Below are positions 22,190-34,256 of a DNA stretch of 64,000 nucleotides, piece after piece (position 1 is the first letter of the stretch; each line of letters opens with the position of its first letter). Source of the DNA: Theocolax elegans (taxonomy: Eukaryota > Arthropoda > Insecta > Hymenoptera > Cerocephalidae); contig CM047431.1 in assembly GCA_026168455.1 (NCBI GenBank), positions 19,381,547-19,445,546 on the forward strand, given 5' to 3'. A program made the translations under genes and the position numbers. A model generated the notes under the pieces. The model saw only the letters and a program-made list of their open reading frames with translations, was not told where the DNA came from and searched no databases.

Positions 22190-22610
22190 TTTACTATCGC
22201 CATATAGACCCCGTCATGTATAAACTATATGGTAAGACATTTATGTTTATCAAAGAAGGTATAATATATAATTTATTTTGATGATTCAAGGTTACTTATT
22301 CGATAAATCAACAATAATTTCAAGAAACGCGTATTATTAAAAAAATACTGATTTACACAACAACTATTCTCTTCACCTTTCTTCATATTTTGAGCACAGA
22401 TTATTTGCAATAACATTCTGGTTTTGTCATTTATCCTTTAAATCTGGCCAAATATTGGACCAGGGATTCTTAAAGAACATAAAATTTTACATCACAGTGT
22501 GTGGAAGCAAAATTTTTTCAATGTCAATAACAAAAACAATCGCATTGTAAAGTCGTTAAAAAATTTGTCCGCTTCAGCACTGAAGTGAGATATTTTTTTC
22601 GTATTGTTCT
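22190..22610. repeat. Diverged dispersed repeat, copy 1
   Basis: Shares the order and spacing of many short blocks with 62990-63475, e.g. TGTATAAACTATAKGGTRAGACA, then CAACTATTYYTTSCACCTTT, then GATTCTDAAARR. No coding capacity seen. Confidence 0.45.
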
Positions 22611-23985
22611 TATAAACTATTTTCAAAAAAATCTGTTACTTTATCTATTGTTTAATGAAATCCATCTATTTTTAATTTATATTTTGTTATTATTAAAACT
22701 TAAAAATGTCTTAGCAATGAATGTCTTAACAATATATACCCAAAATTTTCCAGATTTTTAAATCGATTATTTAAAATTACAATATTTGCGTTGAAAGTTT
22801 ATGACTTTTTTACTAATAATTAGCGTCTAAAAATTGTTCACTCAATTATTATTAAAAAAATTATTATTTCTTAAAATATCAAAAGGCTATGCCCTTGCTT
22901 TCGTTTTAAGATAACAGTATGAATTTTTTGACTAAACAACTAAAATTAATCTTTGACCAGTGCAAAATATAAAAATTACTCTTTACAATAGGGAAAAAAG
23001 TAAAAATTGTTCTTTTAAGAAAAAAGAAAGTGGAACTATTGCTCTATTGATAAGTATAAACTAATATAATCTGAATGGACTTTCCAGTTACTCGAGTAAT
23101 ATAATATTGTATTATTCATTTCCAATGACTAGAATTGTAGTGAATTTCATCATGTTTAAACAAGTATTAATTTATATCCACTATATTGGAGTCACTGGGA
23201 AGTCTATTGAGATTATACGCAAGCTATCTTATATATGTAAAGAATCTATTTTATTACATGAAGATATGCTCTCAAGAGACTTTCTGGTAAATAAATAAAA
23301 GTAGAACTAACCAATTGATAACAATTCATCACATATTATAGTTTGTGTATAATCGGAATGGACTTCCCAGTTACTCGAGTAATATAATAAATAAATAAAA
23401 AAAATAACCAAACAAAGTGCGTTGCAACTGATAGTAGCAGTATATAGCGCCCTCTCGCTGACACGTCTGAACTACCTGCCAATCGCTGGCACCTCTATAC
23501 ACGTTCTCTCACAGGCTAAAAGGCATAGCTTCCTTTTCTATCTCTCGCTTCTCCTATGGCTGTGCCACTTATCTTTTTATTGACTATATATAGATATAGA
23601 TAATGAAAAGGGAAAAGACAAAAATCGAGAAAAGGAAATCTGCAACTCATTTCTTATTCACAACTTTTCTTAAATATGCGCGAATCAATTCGAACAAAAT
23701 TCGTCGTACAGTTAAGAAAAAATAATTAGGAAAAGGTTGCTTGAAAAATTGCGCATATAAATAATGTAATAATGCAGCATTAATGAAAGTAAATACTGAG
23801 GGGCTAGTTAGCTGTATATAATGGCTCTCACACCTATACTTACGTCAGGCGGTATCGCGCCTTTTGATACGTTTGCTCCAGATAGTACCTGTTGCTCTTG
23901 TTATAACATGCTAAAACGATGGATTGAAAAGAAAAACAATAACTTCCATGAATGAAACTTCAACGAGTTCAGAAAAATGTTGTTT
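22610..23985. other. AT-rich DNA, no gene recognised
   Basis: Apart from the short repeats near 23060-23400, nothing is recognised. 23415-23660 is somewhat richer in GC, with CTCTCGC/TCTCTCG tracts. Confidence 0.5.
23060..23400. repeat. Short repeat, about 40 bp, in direct and inverted copies
   Basis: TGGACTTYCCAGTTACTCGA occurs at about 23078 and 23358, and an inverse, diverged form (GTCACTGGGAAGTC) at about 23190. It probably represents ends of a small MITE. Confidence 0.5.
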
Positions 23986-23989
23986 GATA

Positions 23990-24335
23990 CTTTTTGGATA
24001 ATGAGAAAAGTGAAGCAATCGTAGCAAATATGGTACGTAACTTTCAGCGTTTGGGTTATTTGAGGAATATTAACCTCCATTTCTTAGAATCTTGTTAGCT
24101 ATTTTCCAGAGAATTTAGGCGATTACAGCAAAGAGTAAGGTGAGCGTTTCCATCAAGATCTGAAAGAAATCGAACAGCGTTGGCAAGGAAAATGGGATGT
24201 AAATATGATGGCAGACTACTGTTGGCTACTGAAAAGAGACACTAAAGATAATAGTGATTGGAAAAGAATTAGAAATCCACTACATCGATCCTTTGAAAAC
24301 AAAAGAGAACGTTGCAAGCGAAAGAAGGATTAAGC
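23990..24335 (+). pseudogene. Decayed arthropod repeat protein (HQDLK...MADYCW part)
   Basis: Near 24050 one frame gives LGYLRNINLHFLES; after a frameshift another gives FHQDLKEIEQRWQGKWDVNM, MADYCWLLKRDTKDNSDWKR and ends KRERCKRKKD with a stop at about 24332. This is the C-terminus of the same family as 19260-19740, in which an N-x-S-I-K-x-HFL stretch precedes GERFHQDI...ADYCW. The two loci may be remnants of two copies of one element. Confidence 0.65.
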
Positions 24336-24518
24336 AGTTTTCTCAACTGCAATATCCAGCGCTTCGTTTAGAAGAGGCTTGAGTCTTATAAAACTACAAG
24401 AAAGATAAAAAGTAACCAAAATACCACGTCAAAATACACGCATACGTGACCTAATAATGACGAAAAGACTGTTCCGGTATTTTTAATATTTTATACGAAT
24501 TGTGGCAAAACTGTGGGC

Positions 24519-24840
24519 GATGAGGTCAAACAGACCTCGGATTCGTATTTAGCGACCTGAAAAACATAACAGTATGGCATTTTTCTCGGCTTAAACGCTT
24601 GCTTCCCAATTTGACTGATCTTGATCCTGACATGATGGGGTCAAACCGACCTCGCATTCGGATTCAGCGACCCGAAAAGCATCAAAGTATGGCATTTTTC
24701 TCGGCATAAACCGTTTCTTATCGATTTGACCTTAAACTGACCTAGACCCTGAAGTGATGGGGTCAAACCGACCCCGGATTCGAATTCAGCGACCCAAAAA
24801 ACATACAGGTAGGGTGGTCTGGTTTCGATGTCAGACCGCT
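24519..24840. repeat. Tandem repeat, about 126-bp unit, 2.5 copies
   Basis: Units carry GGTCAAACMGACCTCGSATTC, ACATAACAGTATGGC-like and TTTTTCTCGGC motifs at a spacing of about 126 bp. A single inverse unit is in 19100-19220 and a direct one in 18525-18635. The block directly follows the protein remnant at 23990-24335, as it does at the other locus. Confidence 0.7.
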
Positions 24841-24859
24841 TTTCTGTGTGTCGGTGTAG

Positions 24860-25290
24860 TCATCCTAACAGATGCATCGTTATAAGGCAAAAATATACGT
24901 TTCTATTAATATTTCGGGCACTTTTTTTTAGATATTTTGATCAAAAGTGGTATTAATGGTTTATACCCACTCTGGAAATTTACACGCAGTATCTTACTAT
25001 AAAAAGACACCTTTTAGACAGTATTTGGTTTTCAAAGTCCGGAGCAGAATTGTTGATTTTCACTATTTAAGGTTTAAATGGCTTACAAGAGTGTAACGGC
25101 ATACATTTATGACTTAAAAGTATTGTTATTGAAAAATTCAGAAAATTTTTCGAAAAAATCATATTTATGTTTATAGTAAAAAATACATCCCCTAGGAGTT
25201 ACACGTTCATGAAAATGGGCATATAATGCCAAAAAGTGCTAAAATGTCAACATTGACTCTCTGTAACTTAAAATAGACTCGAAAATAGAC
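24860..25290. repeat. Fragment of the GGGTGGTTC foldback family
   Basis: Matches the arm of 16237-17887 (ACAGTATTTGGTTTTCAAAG, ATTTTCACTATTTAAGGTTT, TGAAAATGGGCATATAATGC) but lacks the terminal GAACCACCC and is more diverged than the two arms are from each other. Confidence 0.65.
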
Positions 25291-25955
25291 ACTCGAAGAG
25301 ATGACACCCAGAAATATTGATTATCAAAAAAGGCGAACACACCACAATTGATTTTGATCTAACACCCCTCAAACATTTTTCAAGAGTTTTTAATGGTGGT
25401 AGTTAGATTATTGGCCAAGACCACTGGTAAAAATTATGCCTTAAAATACATGAAAATTAGTGATTTTATGAGGTTTATGAGGCATAACTTTCACTAGCGG
25501 TCTTGGCCAATAATATAACTACCGTCATTCGAAAGCTCTTGAAAAATGTGATCTGTTGAGCGGTATTTGATCAAAATCAATTCTGGCGTGGTCGTCTTTC
25601 TTTGATAATCGATATTTTTTATATTTCCGGGTGTCCTATCTCTTCGAAATTTCAAATAAAGTATTGCAACCTGGGTAGATAAATTCTAGAGATTACTTTG
25701 AACAAAAGTTGTATGTAATGTTTTTTCTTTCAAAATAATCAATAGATTTTGAGATAAATGGCTCTAAAAATAGCAATTTTTTTAAAAAATTTAAAAAGTT
25801 CCATTTTTATGGTGAAATAACTCACAGTCAAATTATTTTTAGAGCCTAAAAATTTTTTTCGATTTTCTGGATGATATTTCGAGCCTGTTCTCAAAATTTG
25901 GTGCAATTAAAAACTTTCATCATACCACTTCACGTGAAATAGCCCATATATATAT
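25285..25955. repeat. Nested foldback with one TTCCACGTG-type end
   Basis: CGAAGAGATGACACCCAGAA on the left pairs with the right part GGGTGTCCTATCTCTTCG at about 25650, and GGCCAAGACC/GGTCTTGGCC pair inside. The sequence then runs to CACTTCACGTGAAATAGCCC at 25928-25947, an end related to the 1815-2811 family and directly next to another member. Confidence 0.6.
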
Positions 25956-26857
25956 GGGGTATTCCACGTGAACTGGTTCGATCAAAATTTTAATATGCAC
26001 CAAATTTTGAGTACACATTGCAAATATTTCTCAGAATACAGAAACAAATTTTTAGATACTAGAATTTATTTTCTCATAAGTTATTCTAACCTCAAAAAGT
26101 GAATTTTTCCAAGTTTTTTTCAACACCAGTTGGGTTTACCACTATTTAACTCAAAATCTATCAACTTTTACTATAGAACATTATATGTAACATTCGTTGC
26201 TAATTGTGTCTGAAATTTATTCTTCTAGGTTAAAAGTCTAAAAGAAAGCTTGGAGCAATACCTTTCAAATGGTCTGTAGCATTTTTATGGCCTTCAATTC
26301 TGTAAAAAGTTATGATAATTTAAAGAAAGATAAAAAATTCACAAAAATTAATATGGTAATTCCTATTTAAATTTTTTTTAAAATTTCGTGTTTTTTTAAA
26401 TTATCATAACCTTTTACAGAATTGGAGGCCATAAAAATGCTACAGACCATTTGAAATGTATTGGTCCAAGCTTTCTTTTAGACTTTTGGATAAAAAAATC
26501 AATTGTGGCACACTTGCACTTTTTTCAAGTTGAATATTGACATGTAGTTTATATAACTTTCACCTTGAAATTAGAAATTCTAACCTAGAAGAATAAATTC
26601 CAGACACAATTAGCAACAAATGTTACATATAATGTTCTATAGTAAAAGTTGATAGATTTTGAGTTAAATAGTGGTAAACCCAGCTGGTGTTGAAAAAATC
26701 TTGGAAAAATCCACTTTTTGAAGTTAGAATATCTTTTGAGCAAATAGATTCCAGTACCTAAAAATTTGTTTCTGTATTCTGAAAAACATTTGCAATGTCT
26801 ACCCAAAATTTGGAGCATTTTAAAATTTTGATCGGACCACTTCGCGTGGAATATCCC
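25956..26857. repeat. Foldback element, about 0.9 kb (second member of the GGGGTRTTCCACGTG family)
   Basis: Arms are the inverse of one another and align with 1815-2811 almost throughout (for example CAAGCTTTCTTTTAGACTTT). Both ends lie in TATA repeats. The left arm is shorter than in the 1815 copy. Confidence 0.8.
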
Positions 26858-27489
26858 ATATATATATATACATATATACAGGGTGTGTCAAAAGTTCTAA
26901 CACGGCATAATAACTCGGCAAACACGTCATCTCGAAGAAAATGTTTTAGTCAAAATTTGTATGATTTTTTCTTAGCTATTTGATGGTGACCTAGAATTTG
27001 ACCTTGAATTTGACCTTCAAGGGCATTTGAAGGTCGGGTTGAGTTTTTAAAATTAGAACCCCCATTTTGTATAGCAGAAATGAAAAGCTGATGAAATTTA
27101 CTATCCAACGATATGCATAACATAGGGGGTCTTTATTGTAATTCTTCTAAGCTTCATAGGCGTTGAAAAAATTTTTCGTGCAGTAGATTGTTACCTGGTT
27201 GATCACTGCTGACCTTGAATTTAACCCATGAAGGATATTTTAAGCTGAAGAGTAGCCTTAGTAGAAAATTATCTGTAGGTGATTTGATGCAGACAAAAAT
27301 TTGTCTGAGTAAGGACTCCTTACTGCCCAGGCACTCAAGGCAAGACCAGGATTATCATTTAGAGTTTTTTAGTCCTCGACACTCTTATATAAATAAAATC
27401 TTACCGTGTGAATGCAACAAAGAAAAATTCCCTTTATCTGGCAACCCTGGGCAAGACCCCTCACTGCCCAGCCAGTGAAGGCAAGGCTT

Positions 27490-28210
27490 CAGAGGTTTTA
27501 ATAGTTGTAGAAGTCTTGACAGTAGCTTAATCTATTGTAAAAACTTTCAACGACATTTGCGAGATACTCTGCAGGTATATTATCACATTCGTCTTGAATA
27601 CGAAGTCGTAATTCTTCTAAACTTCGCGGCATAGTTTTATAAACTCTATCTTTGAGATAACCTTATAGGGTATAATCCAACGGCGTCAAATCGAGGGATC
27701 CTGCTGGCCACTCAATATAGCCTCTTTGTCCTATCCACCTACATGAAAAACGGTGTCTAAATACCTACAAACATTTCTATCGTGATGAGACGAAGCTCCA
27801 TCTTATTGGAAGAAAGTAATCTGGAAGTTTTGACCAATTGCCTCTCTTATTCCCGGGACTATCTAATTACGAAGCATAATCTTATAAATTTCGGCATTCA
27901 TATTTCCTTCGTAGAAAAAGGGACCAATTATTTGGTTGCTCAATAATCTGGTCCAAAGATTCAATTCGTCTCATACTGTTGAGCAAGTCTACAAAGATAG
28001 CAAAGAGGATCCTCCACAGCAGAGAGTAAAATATTCAGTGATGTCTCTTCTGTAGTAGCTGTTTTTGACCTTTCAGTTCGTGGACGATTTTTCACACTAC
28101 CGATAACTTCAACATGTTTCACAATACGTTCAAATGTTGATTTTGATATATGAGGTAACCCTTGTCTGAAAGTTTCATTAAAATGATTTTCATATCATAA
28201 GGAGTGATAT
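27490..28210 (-). pseudogene. Decayed Tc1/mariner-like transposase
   Basis: Minus-strand frames give GSVKNRPRTERSKTATTEET (linker after the HTH domains), then FFYEGNMNAEIYKIMLRN, then RWIGQRGYIEWPAGSLDLTP, LDYTL, GYLKDRVYKTMPRSLEELRL and RIQDECDNIPAEYLANVVES. The block W-I-G-x-x-G-x-I-E-W-P-x-x-S-x-D-L-x-P-L-D is typical of DDE transposases of this group around the last catalytic residues. Several stops and frame changes make it non-functional. The N-terminal DNA-binding domains were not found. Confidence 0.7.
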
Positions 28211-28319
28211 TCTTTCTCTTTCAGAGAGTCGCAGCATTATAACTGCTAGGATACGGTATCGATAAATTGCAATTAACAGTTAGTTAACTAGTTGGTAGTA
28301 AATAAAAAAATTCCAAAAC

Positions 28320-28735
28320 TGTAACGCATCCGCTGGGGATCAAGGCGGAGGTTTTGAATAAAAGAAATACTGGCAGGTTCTTAAAATGTTGCTGGAGATT
28401 TATTACAAATACAGTTCTTAAAATCACGGTCGCCAGTCACTATTCGAGTGACAAATAAATACTAGCACACGCACACTCGTATCGCGCGAGGAAGCCATGC
28501 TTAGGGCCTCACACTCACCGGGAGTCGCGCGCTCGCGTACCGCGTGCGGCATCGGGCGTGTTGCTCGCCGAGCGTCCAGAACGAGAGAGAGCGGGCGAAA
28601 CGCGGCGAAACTTGAACTGCGGCCGCGGCCGATCGCGTAGTTTCGCGGTTGCCCGTGCGCTTACCGAGCGCTGAGAATATGGCCCGACGAACACACATAC
28701 ACACATGTGACTGGCATACAAATCGCCACGTCACA
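28320..28735 (-). repeat. LTR-like GC-rich insertion in the mariner-like element
   Basis: On the minus strand it runs from TGTGACGTGG to GGATGCGTTACA, i.e. TG...CA, is GC-rich and contains an AATAAA-like A-rich part. It has the look of a solo LTR. I could not find a clear target duplication, so the borders are provisional. Confidence 0.35.
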
Positions 28736-29216
28736 ACTCGTGCAAGAGGGTTAAGTATGCATATTTGAATCCACACGAACATAAAAGCCCAAACGACTTG
28801 CCCATGATTAATGTTTTTGGGTCACTGATCCGAGATCATTCCATGTCGAACTAGAAGAATTAAAATTATAATCTGGGGTTGGTTTGCTCTGTTCTGCAAC
28901 ATATGACCAAGCATTCGATCTTCAAATGATCTTCGGATCACGTTTAACCCCCAATGTTATGCATATCATTGGATAGGGAATTTCACCAGCTTTCCATTAC
29001 TGCCGTAAAAAATGACGTTTCCAATTTTAAAAACTCGACTTGACTTTGAAGGTCAAGTTCAAGGTCAAGTTTAAGGTCAAGTTCAAGGTCAAATTTAAGG
29101 TCACATATCAGATACCCAAGGAAAAATCATACAACTCATGTTTGGAACATTGCATATTTGCCGAGTTATGCTGTCCCGGAACTTTTGACACACGTGGCAT
29201 ATACCATTGACATTAC

Positions 29217-29282
29217 GAGCGCGAAGCGCGAGCTGAATTCGGTCGTGCTTTTTAAGTTTTTATTTTCAGGCTCCGTCCCTAG
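29217..29282 (+). repeat. Helitron-like 3' end, short copy
   Basis: GAGCGCGAAGCGCGAGCT, then GGTCGTGC and an end at CCCTAG|TTT, matching both ends of the longer block at 50739-50878 but lacking its GC-rich hairpins. The CTAG|T junction fits Helitron 3' ends. Confidence 0.35.
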
Positions 29283-31190
29283 TTTCTTTTGCTGACAGCA
29301 CAAACATTATTTCATTTGGATTTAATGTGTAAATAATTTGGTCACTATTTTCAGTTGAAATATTTTTTTACAAAACCATCTTTCGGAAGTACTAACCACA
29401 ATGTATGACCACTGTACATATCTCTAAATTTACATACTGTACCCGAACATAAACGTAATTTATCGCTATTAAGATTGACTTCCAGATCAAGGGACGCGCT
29501 CACGCTCCCGGTGTCAGTATGCGTTACGGGAACGACACTATCTTCAATGAACTCTCTCCTATTGGCGATACGGCGCTTGCAAGAAAGATTAGCAACGGTC
29601 AAATACTCCGCCGTTGAGAATGCATTATGACACTTTCCTTCTCTCTCTTACATGTGGGAAGTCTATGTGGATCACTCCCGCCCGTGTCTGTGTTCCCCCG
29701 CGGTGCGAGAAAACTTCCCCCACTTTCACATTCGAGGAGAGATACGTGTACAGTGTCTTTGTTTACAAACGCGTACGCCCATGTGCAATACTATTATCTC
29801 GGGTTTCACAAGTGTTCTCCGGAATCAACACCTTAGTCGTGGGACTAAGATTCCCGGGTAGGATCAAGCAACGCTCCTCGTGATTCTGAACAGGTGTGGA
29901 CGGAATCGGCGGATGTGAGTAACTTTCGCTGGTATGGCAGATGGTATCGTCTCCTCATGCATTTTTCTTCCTTTCATCTCCGTATTATCTCCTTTTTCTT
30001 CAAAACAACAAAACCTTAACCTTTGGTGAACGTCGAAACGGCCTGATAGAAATGCTTTCTTGGAAATATACTTACACCAAATATAATATTATCAATATTC
30101 GTTTATAGATATATTGAAATAATGATGTACCATAAATAATGATATATTGAGTAACTAGTTCAATATAGAATCTATGTAATTTATGTTAATTGTTAAAACA
30201 TAGTTCAATATATTTTCATTTAAAATATAAATTAAAACTAATGATAACAAAGATAAAATCAAGTCTTTTTATAATATTATTTTATTGTATTTTACAATTA
30301 AGTGTATAATAATTATATTTTTGTATTTTAATTTTTAATTTTTAATTTTATTTTTTATAATCTTCTAGTTTATTTTACAATATTCACTTAGTGTTCTGCT
30401 ATTAAGCATATTCGATGGTGGTAGCAAATGCATTACCGATTGTCAATAGTGATATAAATCCGGTACTATACATACAAAATCGCCGCATTCATTATGTATC
30501 AATACACAAATTTTTACAATATTTTCAGTTTCGATTAGATAGACATTGCGAGATATATTTAGTATTTTCTGTAATGAAATTTGTACATTGTTTATGCGTT
30601 ATTTCATTAACTATGACCCGATAATTCGAACGTACCTATTGTCATGTTTAATCGCATAGGAATTGTGAGATCGCAATCGTTTTCGCTTTGAGGAAATATA
30701 TGAGCAAATCCCCAAAACTTCTGTAATTTGCTATTAGAAAAAACCAAAATTGCTTTTTCAAAACACAGCTTTGAAAATTTTTTTCCTCGTTAACTTGACC
30801 TTGAATAGCACTGACAAATATGAGCTTATGATATTTTCAAAACCTTTTCTTTTTAAACAGCATAAATAACCTGAAATTAAATTTGTTTAAATACAGTCAT
30901 TTTTAATAGGTCAAGATTGTCAGATATTGAAATAAAAATGTATCAAATATTTTTACAACAATTAAACTTTATATTTTTCAAATTTTATAAATAATATAAC
31001 AAATTAATAATTATTTATAACAGTACACTAGTTACAAAAACTAACTATTTAATACAACGTACAAATTTAATTGCATATAATATACAAAACACATAGTGTA
31101 ATACAAGTTGTGAATACTAAGTACATTTTGTGGTAGATTTTTAGGCACGACCGTTATACGGGAGAGCCTTATATTTTTGTCATCGAAAAA
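29283..31190. other. No gene recognised
   Basis: 29350-29900 is less AT-rich, with CTCCC/CCCGC stretches but no protein motif in any frame. 30030-31140 is very AT-rich and without clear repeats. Confidence 0.5.
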
Positions 31191-31193
31191 AGT

Positions 31194-32345
31194 GTTGTTC
31201 CAAGAACATCTCAAAAAGTTATTACCCGATTTGGCTGAAATTTTGAGGGTAGTTTTCTCTACTTGTAAGAAGGTGCTGGTTCTATTTCCAGCCTAAACAG
31301 TAAAGCCATTTTAAAGTTATAACAAAGTTTACATGTCTTTAAATAACGGATTTTTTCATACTTCGTACAATATCTCGAAATAGACACCTTCTAAGAAAAA
31401 AAATATAAAGACATAAAATGTTCATATTAAAAAAACGCAGCTTTTTCCCATTTAACATAGTATATTTTCCCCCGTATTTTTGGCGATAGAGACTCGCAAA
31501 GACGCAAATATCATAATATTGAAAAATAAAAAAATCGTTGTTCTACAAATATCTCAAAAAGTTATTACCCAATTTGACTGAAACCTTGAGGGTAGTTTTC
31601 TCTATATATAAGAAGGTGCTGGTTCTATTTCCAGCAACATCGGTGAAACCATATTTAAGCTATAACAAAGTTTACATTTATCTAAAAACGGCTTACATTC
31701 ATTCTCTGTACAATATCTCAAAATATACATATCTTAGCGAAAAACTTACTATTAACAAAATGTTTCTATTAAATAGAAGCAAGTTTTTTGTATTTAACAT
31801 AATATATGATTTTTTACTGTTTTGGCGCTAGAGACTCGCAAAAACGTATATATCAGAAAATTGTAAAATAAAAAAATCGTTGTTCCACAAATATCTCAAA
31901 AAGTTATTACCCGATTTGACTGAAACCTTGAGGGTAGTTTTCTCTACATATAAGAAGGTGCTGGTTCTATTTCCAGCAACATTTCCAGCAAACCACTTTC
32001 GTTCATTTTCCGTACAATAACTCGAAATGTAGAACTCCTATCAAATAACTTTCTATTAACAAAATGTTTTAATTACAAAGACGCAGCTTTTTCCTATGTA
32101 ACGTAGTACATAATTTTCCACTATTTTTGGCGCTACAGACTCGCAGTCGTTAATGTCATAAATTTGAAATTTAAAAATTTCGATGTTCCACAAATATCTA
32201 TTGTATATAAACTAATATATAAATAACTATAGAGTAGTTTCCTCTACCCTTCGGATGGTGCTGGTTCTATTTCCAGTAAGATCGGTGGAATCATATTTTT
32301 ATTGTGCTATAACAAGGTCGGTAGAACCATATTTCAGCTATAACT
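31194..32345. repeat. Tandem repeat of about 345-bp unit, 3.4 copies
   Basis: Units start at 31194, 31538, 31880 and 32183 with TTGTTCYACAAATATCTCAA or a close form, followed by AAGAAGGTGCTGGTTCTATT and, near the end of each unit, GGCGMTAGAGACTCGCAAA. Periods are 344, 342 and 303 bp; the third unit is deleted internally and the fourth partial. The divergence between units suggests an old satellite-like array. Confidence 0.85.
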
Positions 32346-32580
32346 AGACGAAAACTTGGTGCTATACTCACTAATCTGGATATTTTCTTTTGTATTACAA
32401 TGTTTTATCCATTAGTTTTTTTATAAGTCTTTTTTTCCAATTAAAAAAAAATCAGTATCAATAGTAATTATTGATAATATTCTTATTATCTTAAATGCTG
32501 TAAAAGAAAAGAAAAAAAAACAATAAATTAAATGTTTTTAATATAAAAAATACTTTTTTTTAATGAATTACAATAAATTA

Positions 32581-32636
<56 letters not shown>
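32581..32636. repeat. (AT)n microsatellite
   Basis: A pure TA run directly left of a foldback end. Similar TA runs flank other foldback ends in the window (1805, 25950, 26860, 42308), and another lies at 40880-40922. Confidence 0.9.
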
Positions 32637-32638
<2 letters not shown>

Positions 32639-33128
32639 GAGATTCCATGTGAAGTGATCCAGTTAAAAAATAGAATTTTGTTTTAATGTATAGAATCAGT
32701 AAAAAAAACTACTTGAATAGAGTGTAGCTAAAATTTTTAGACCTAAATTTCAATTAGTACCAGAGCTGTAACCAATCAAAAAATCGAATTTATTGAAAAA
32801 AATGACTTATTGGCCATTTTTATCACTTAATAACTCAAAATCTATCAATTTTTTCTTATATAGATTAAATTTGAAAAAGTTTATAAATTTCAAGAAGAAT
32901 CTGTTGAAATATTTCATTTATATTAGTTTAACACATTGAATATTGTTATATTTAATAAAAACCTTTGTAATAAAAAAAAGGGTTGTACGATCAAAAACAT
33001 TTTAGCCATCCAAGAATCTAATTCATCGATGATTAATTACCTTCAAAATGGTGCAAAGTTTGAGTGCGGCAGAGCATTTCAGACAAAGTTATGGTGTTTT
33101 TAGGCAAATTTCTTAAAAAAAGAGAGTG

Positions 33129-33132
33129 AATG
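33129..33132. repeat. AATG target duplication, left
   Basis: AATG just before the left LTR is repeated at 40411-40414 just after the right LTR. The intact opposite foldback arm shows the uninterrupted target AATGCATT. Confidence 0.8.
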
Positions 33133-33937
33133 TGACTTCAACCCAGAAAGGGTTGGTCAAAGGAAAGGGGTACGCTCGCCAAGTAGGTTTAAGGAGAGGT
33201 TAACAAAATTAACAAAACTTTTAATTATTAAAATATATGCGGCTCAGGGCGGTGTATACATACAATGAGAATGCGGTGTATAAGGACACGCGTTCGCGTA
33301 CGCGCACAATGTCGAGGAGGACGAGGTGGAGGCACTCTACGATGTCGCTGCTAAGCGCGAGGCGCTAGGGAAGCGGTCCGTTCGTAAAGACTTGAGCGTT
33401 AGCGTTAAACGCAATTCGCTTTCCTCGGTCTGTCTCCAGTAATAAGTCTGGCGTGAAACAAAGAAACACCCAACAAATTCGCCAAAAGCGCAAGACGCTG
33501 GACAGCGAAGTTTGTCGGTTTAGCACTAGCGCGGACGCGCAATATGCTTGTGTTTTGCCTCGAGAAGGTACGAGAGCTCGTACGAAGTATTACGATAACG
33601 CGGCGCGAAACTCGGACGAGTCAGGTACGCGACCGCTTGAAAAGCGAGGAGTTGTTCGTCGTTCGAGGCGTCGGACGAGAGTCCCCGTTTCGCGGGGCCG
33701 ATCGGCGCGCGCGAGAGGCGGCGCAGCGGCGGCCGCTCGATGCAGCGAATCAGCATCGAGGAGTTCGGGTCACATGTTCTGAAAGGGGAAAGGTCTTTCT
33801 TCGCAAAGACCGACGGGTAAATTCGGCGATTTTGACGACCGTTAGAAAGAGGAGAATTGTTTATTTACTTCTTGGTAATATTTTCTTTACCAAGCGCTTC
33901 TTATTTTTTTCGTGAGTGTGCGAGCGCGCACACGTCA
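33133..33937 (-). repeat. 3' LTR of the gypsy element
   Basis: On the minus strand it begins TGACGTGTGCGCGCTCGC and ends GGTTGAAGTCA. Open frames inside it occur identically in the other LTR and are not genes. Confidence 0.93.
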
Positions 33938-33950
33938 ATTCCCCCCCCAT
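33938..33950 (-). other. Polypurine tract
   Basis: The minus strand reads GGATGGGGGGGGAAT directly before the 3' LTR, the usual site for plus-strand priming. Confidence 0.8.
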
Positions 33951-34256
33951 CCGGACGACTCTTTCTATCGGTCGGCGAAAAGTGTATGTGTATGTGTAAG
34001 TGTGAGCCCGTTTGCCTATGTTTATTCATAAAATAACATCTAGTTTTTTTTTTTTTAATACATAAAGCATGAAATGAATGAATTTATATAATCCAAAATT
34101 ATAAGTAACGCATTGTACAAAATTATTGAAACATTATTAGTTTGAATATAAAGAAATGGTTTTGTTTTAGAGTCTTATTAATCATTACTCGCAGTAGAAA
34201 AATAATATAAATTTCACGATAATTGTATAAGAAATAAAAAATTACACTGAAAATCA

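Larger units (their letters stand above)
26879..29201 (-). mobile_element. Tc1/mariner-like element with long inverted ends
   Basis: The left end (CAGGGTGTGTCAAAAGTTCT, then ACTCGGCAAA) is inverse to the right end (TTTGCCGAGTTATGCTGTCC ... GAACTTTTGACACAC), and similarity goes on through the AAGGTCAAGTTCAAGGTCAA-rich stretch and TATGCATATCATTGGATAG for about 0.3 kb. A minus-strand transposase remnant lies between. TA-rich flanks fit the TA target of the superfamily. A GC-rich LTR-like block interrupts it at 28320-28735. Confidence 0.65.

Noticed and set aside
28501..28782. Minus-strand frames of 68-93 codons
   Set aside because: Within the GC-rich LTR-like block; no motif and low-complexity Arg/Ala/Ser content.
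33453..33915. Arg-rich open frames of 109 and 123 codons
   Set aside because: They lie inside the LTR and recur at 39926-40388 in the other LTR. GC-rich LTR sequence gives long frames by chance.
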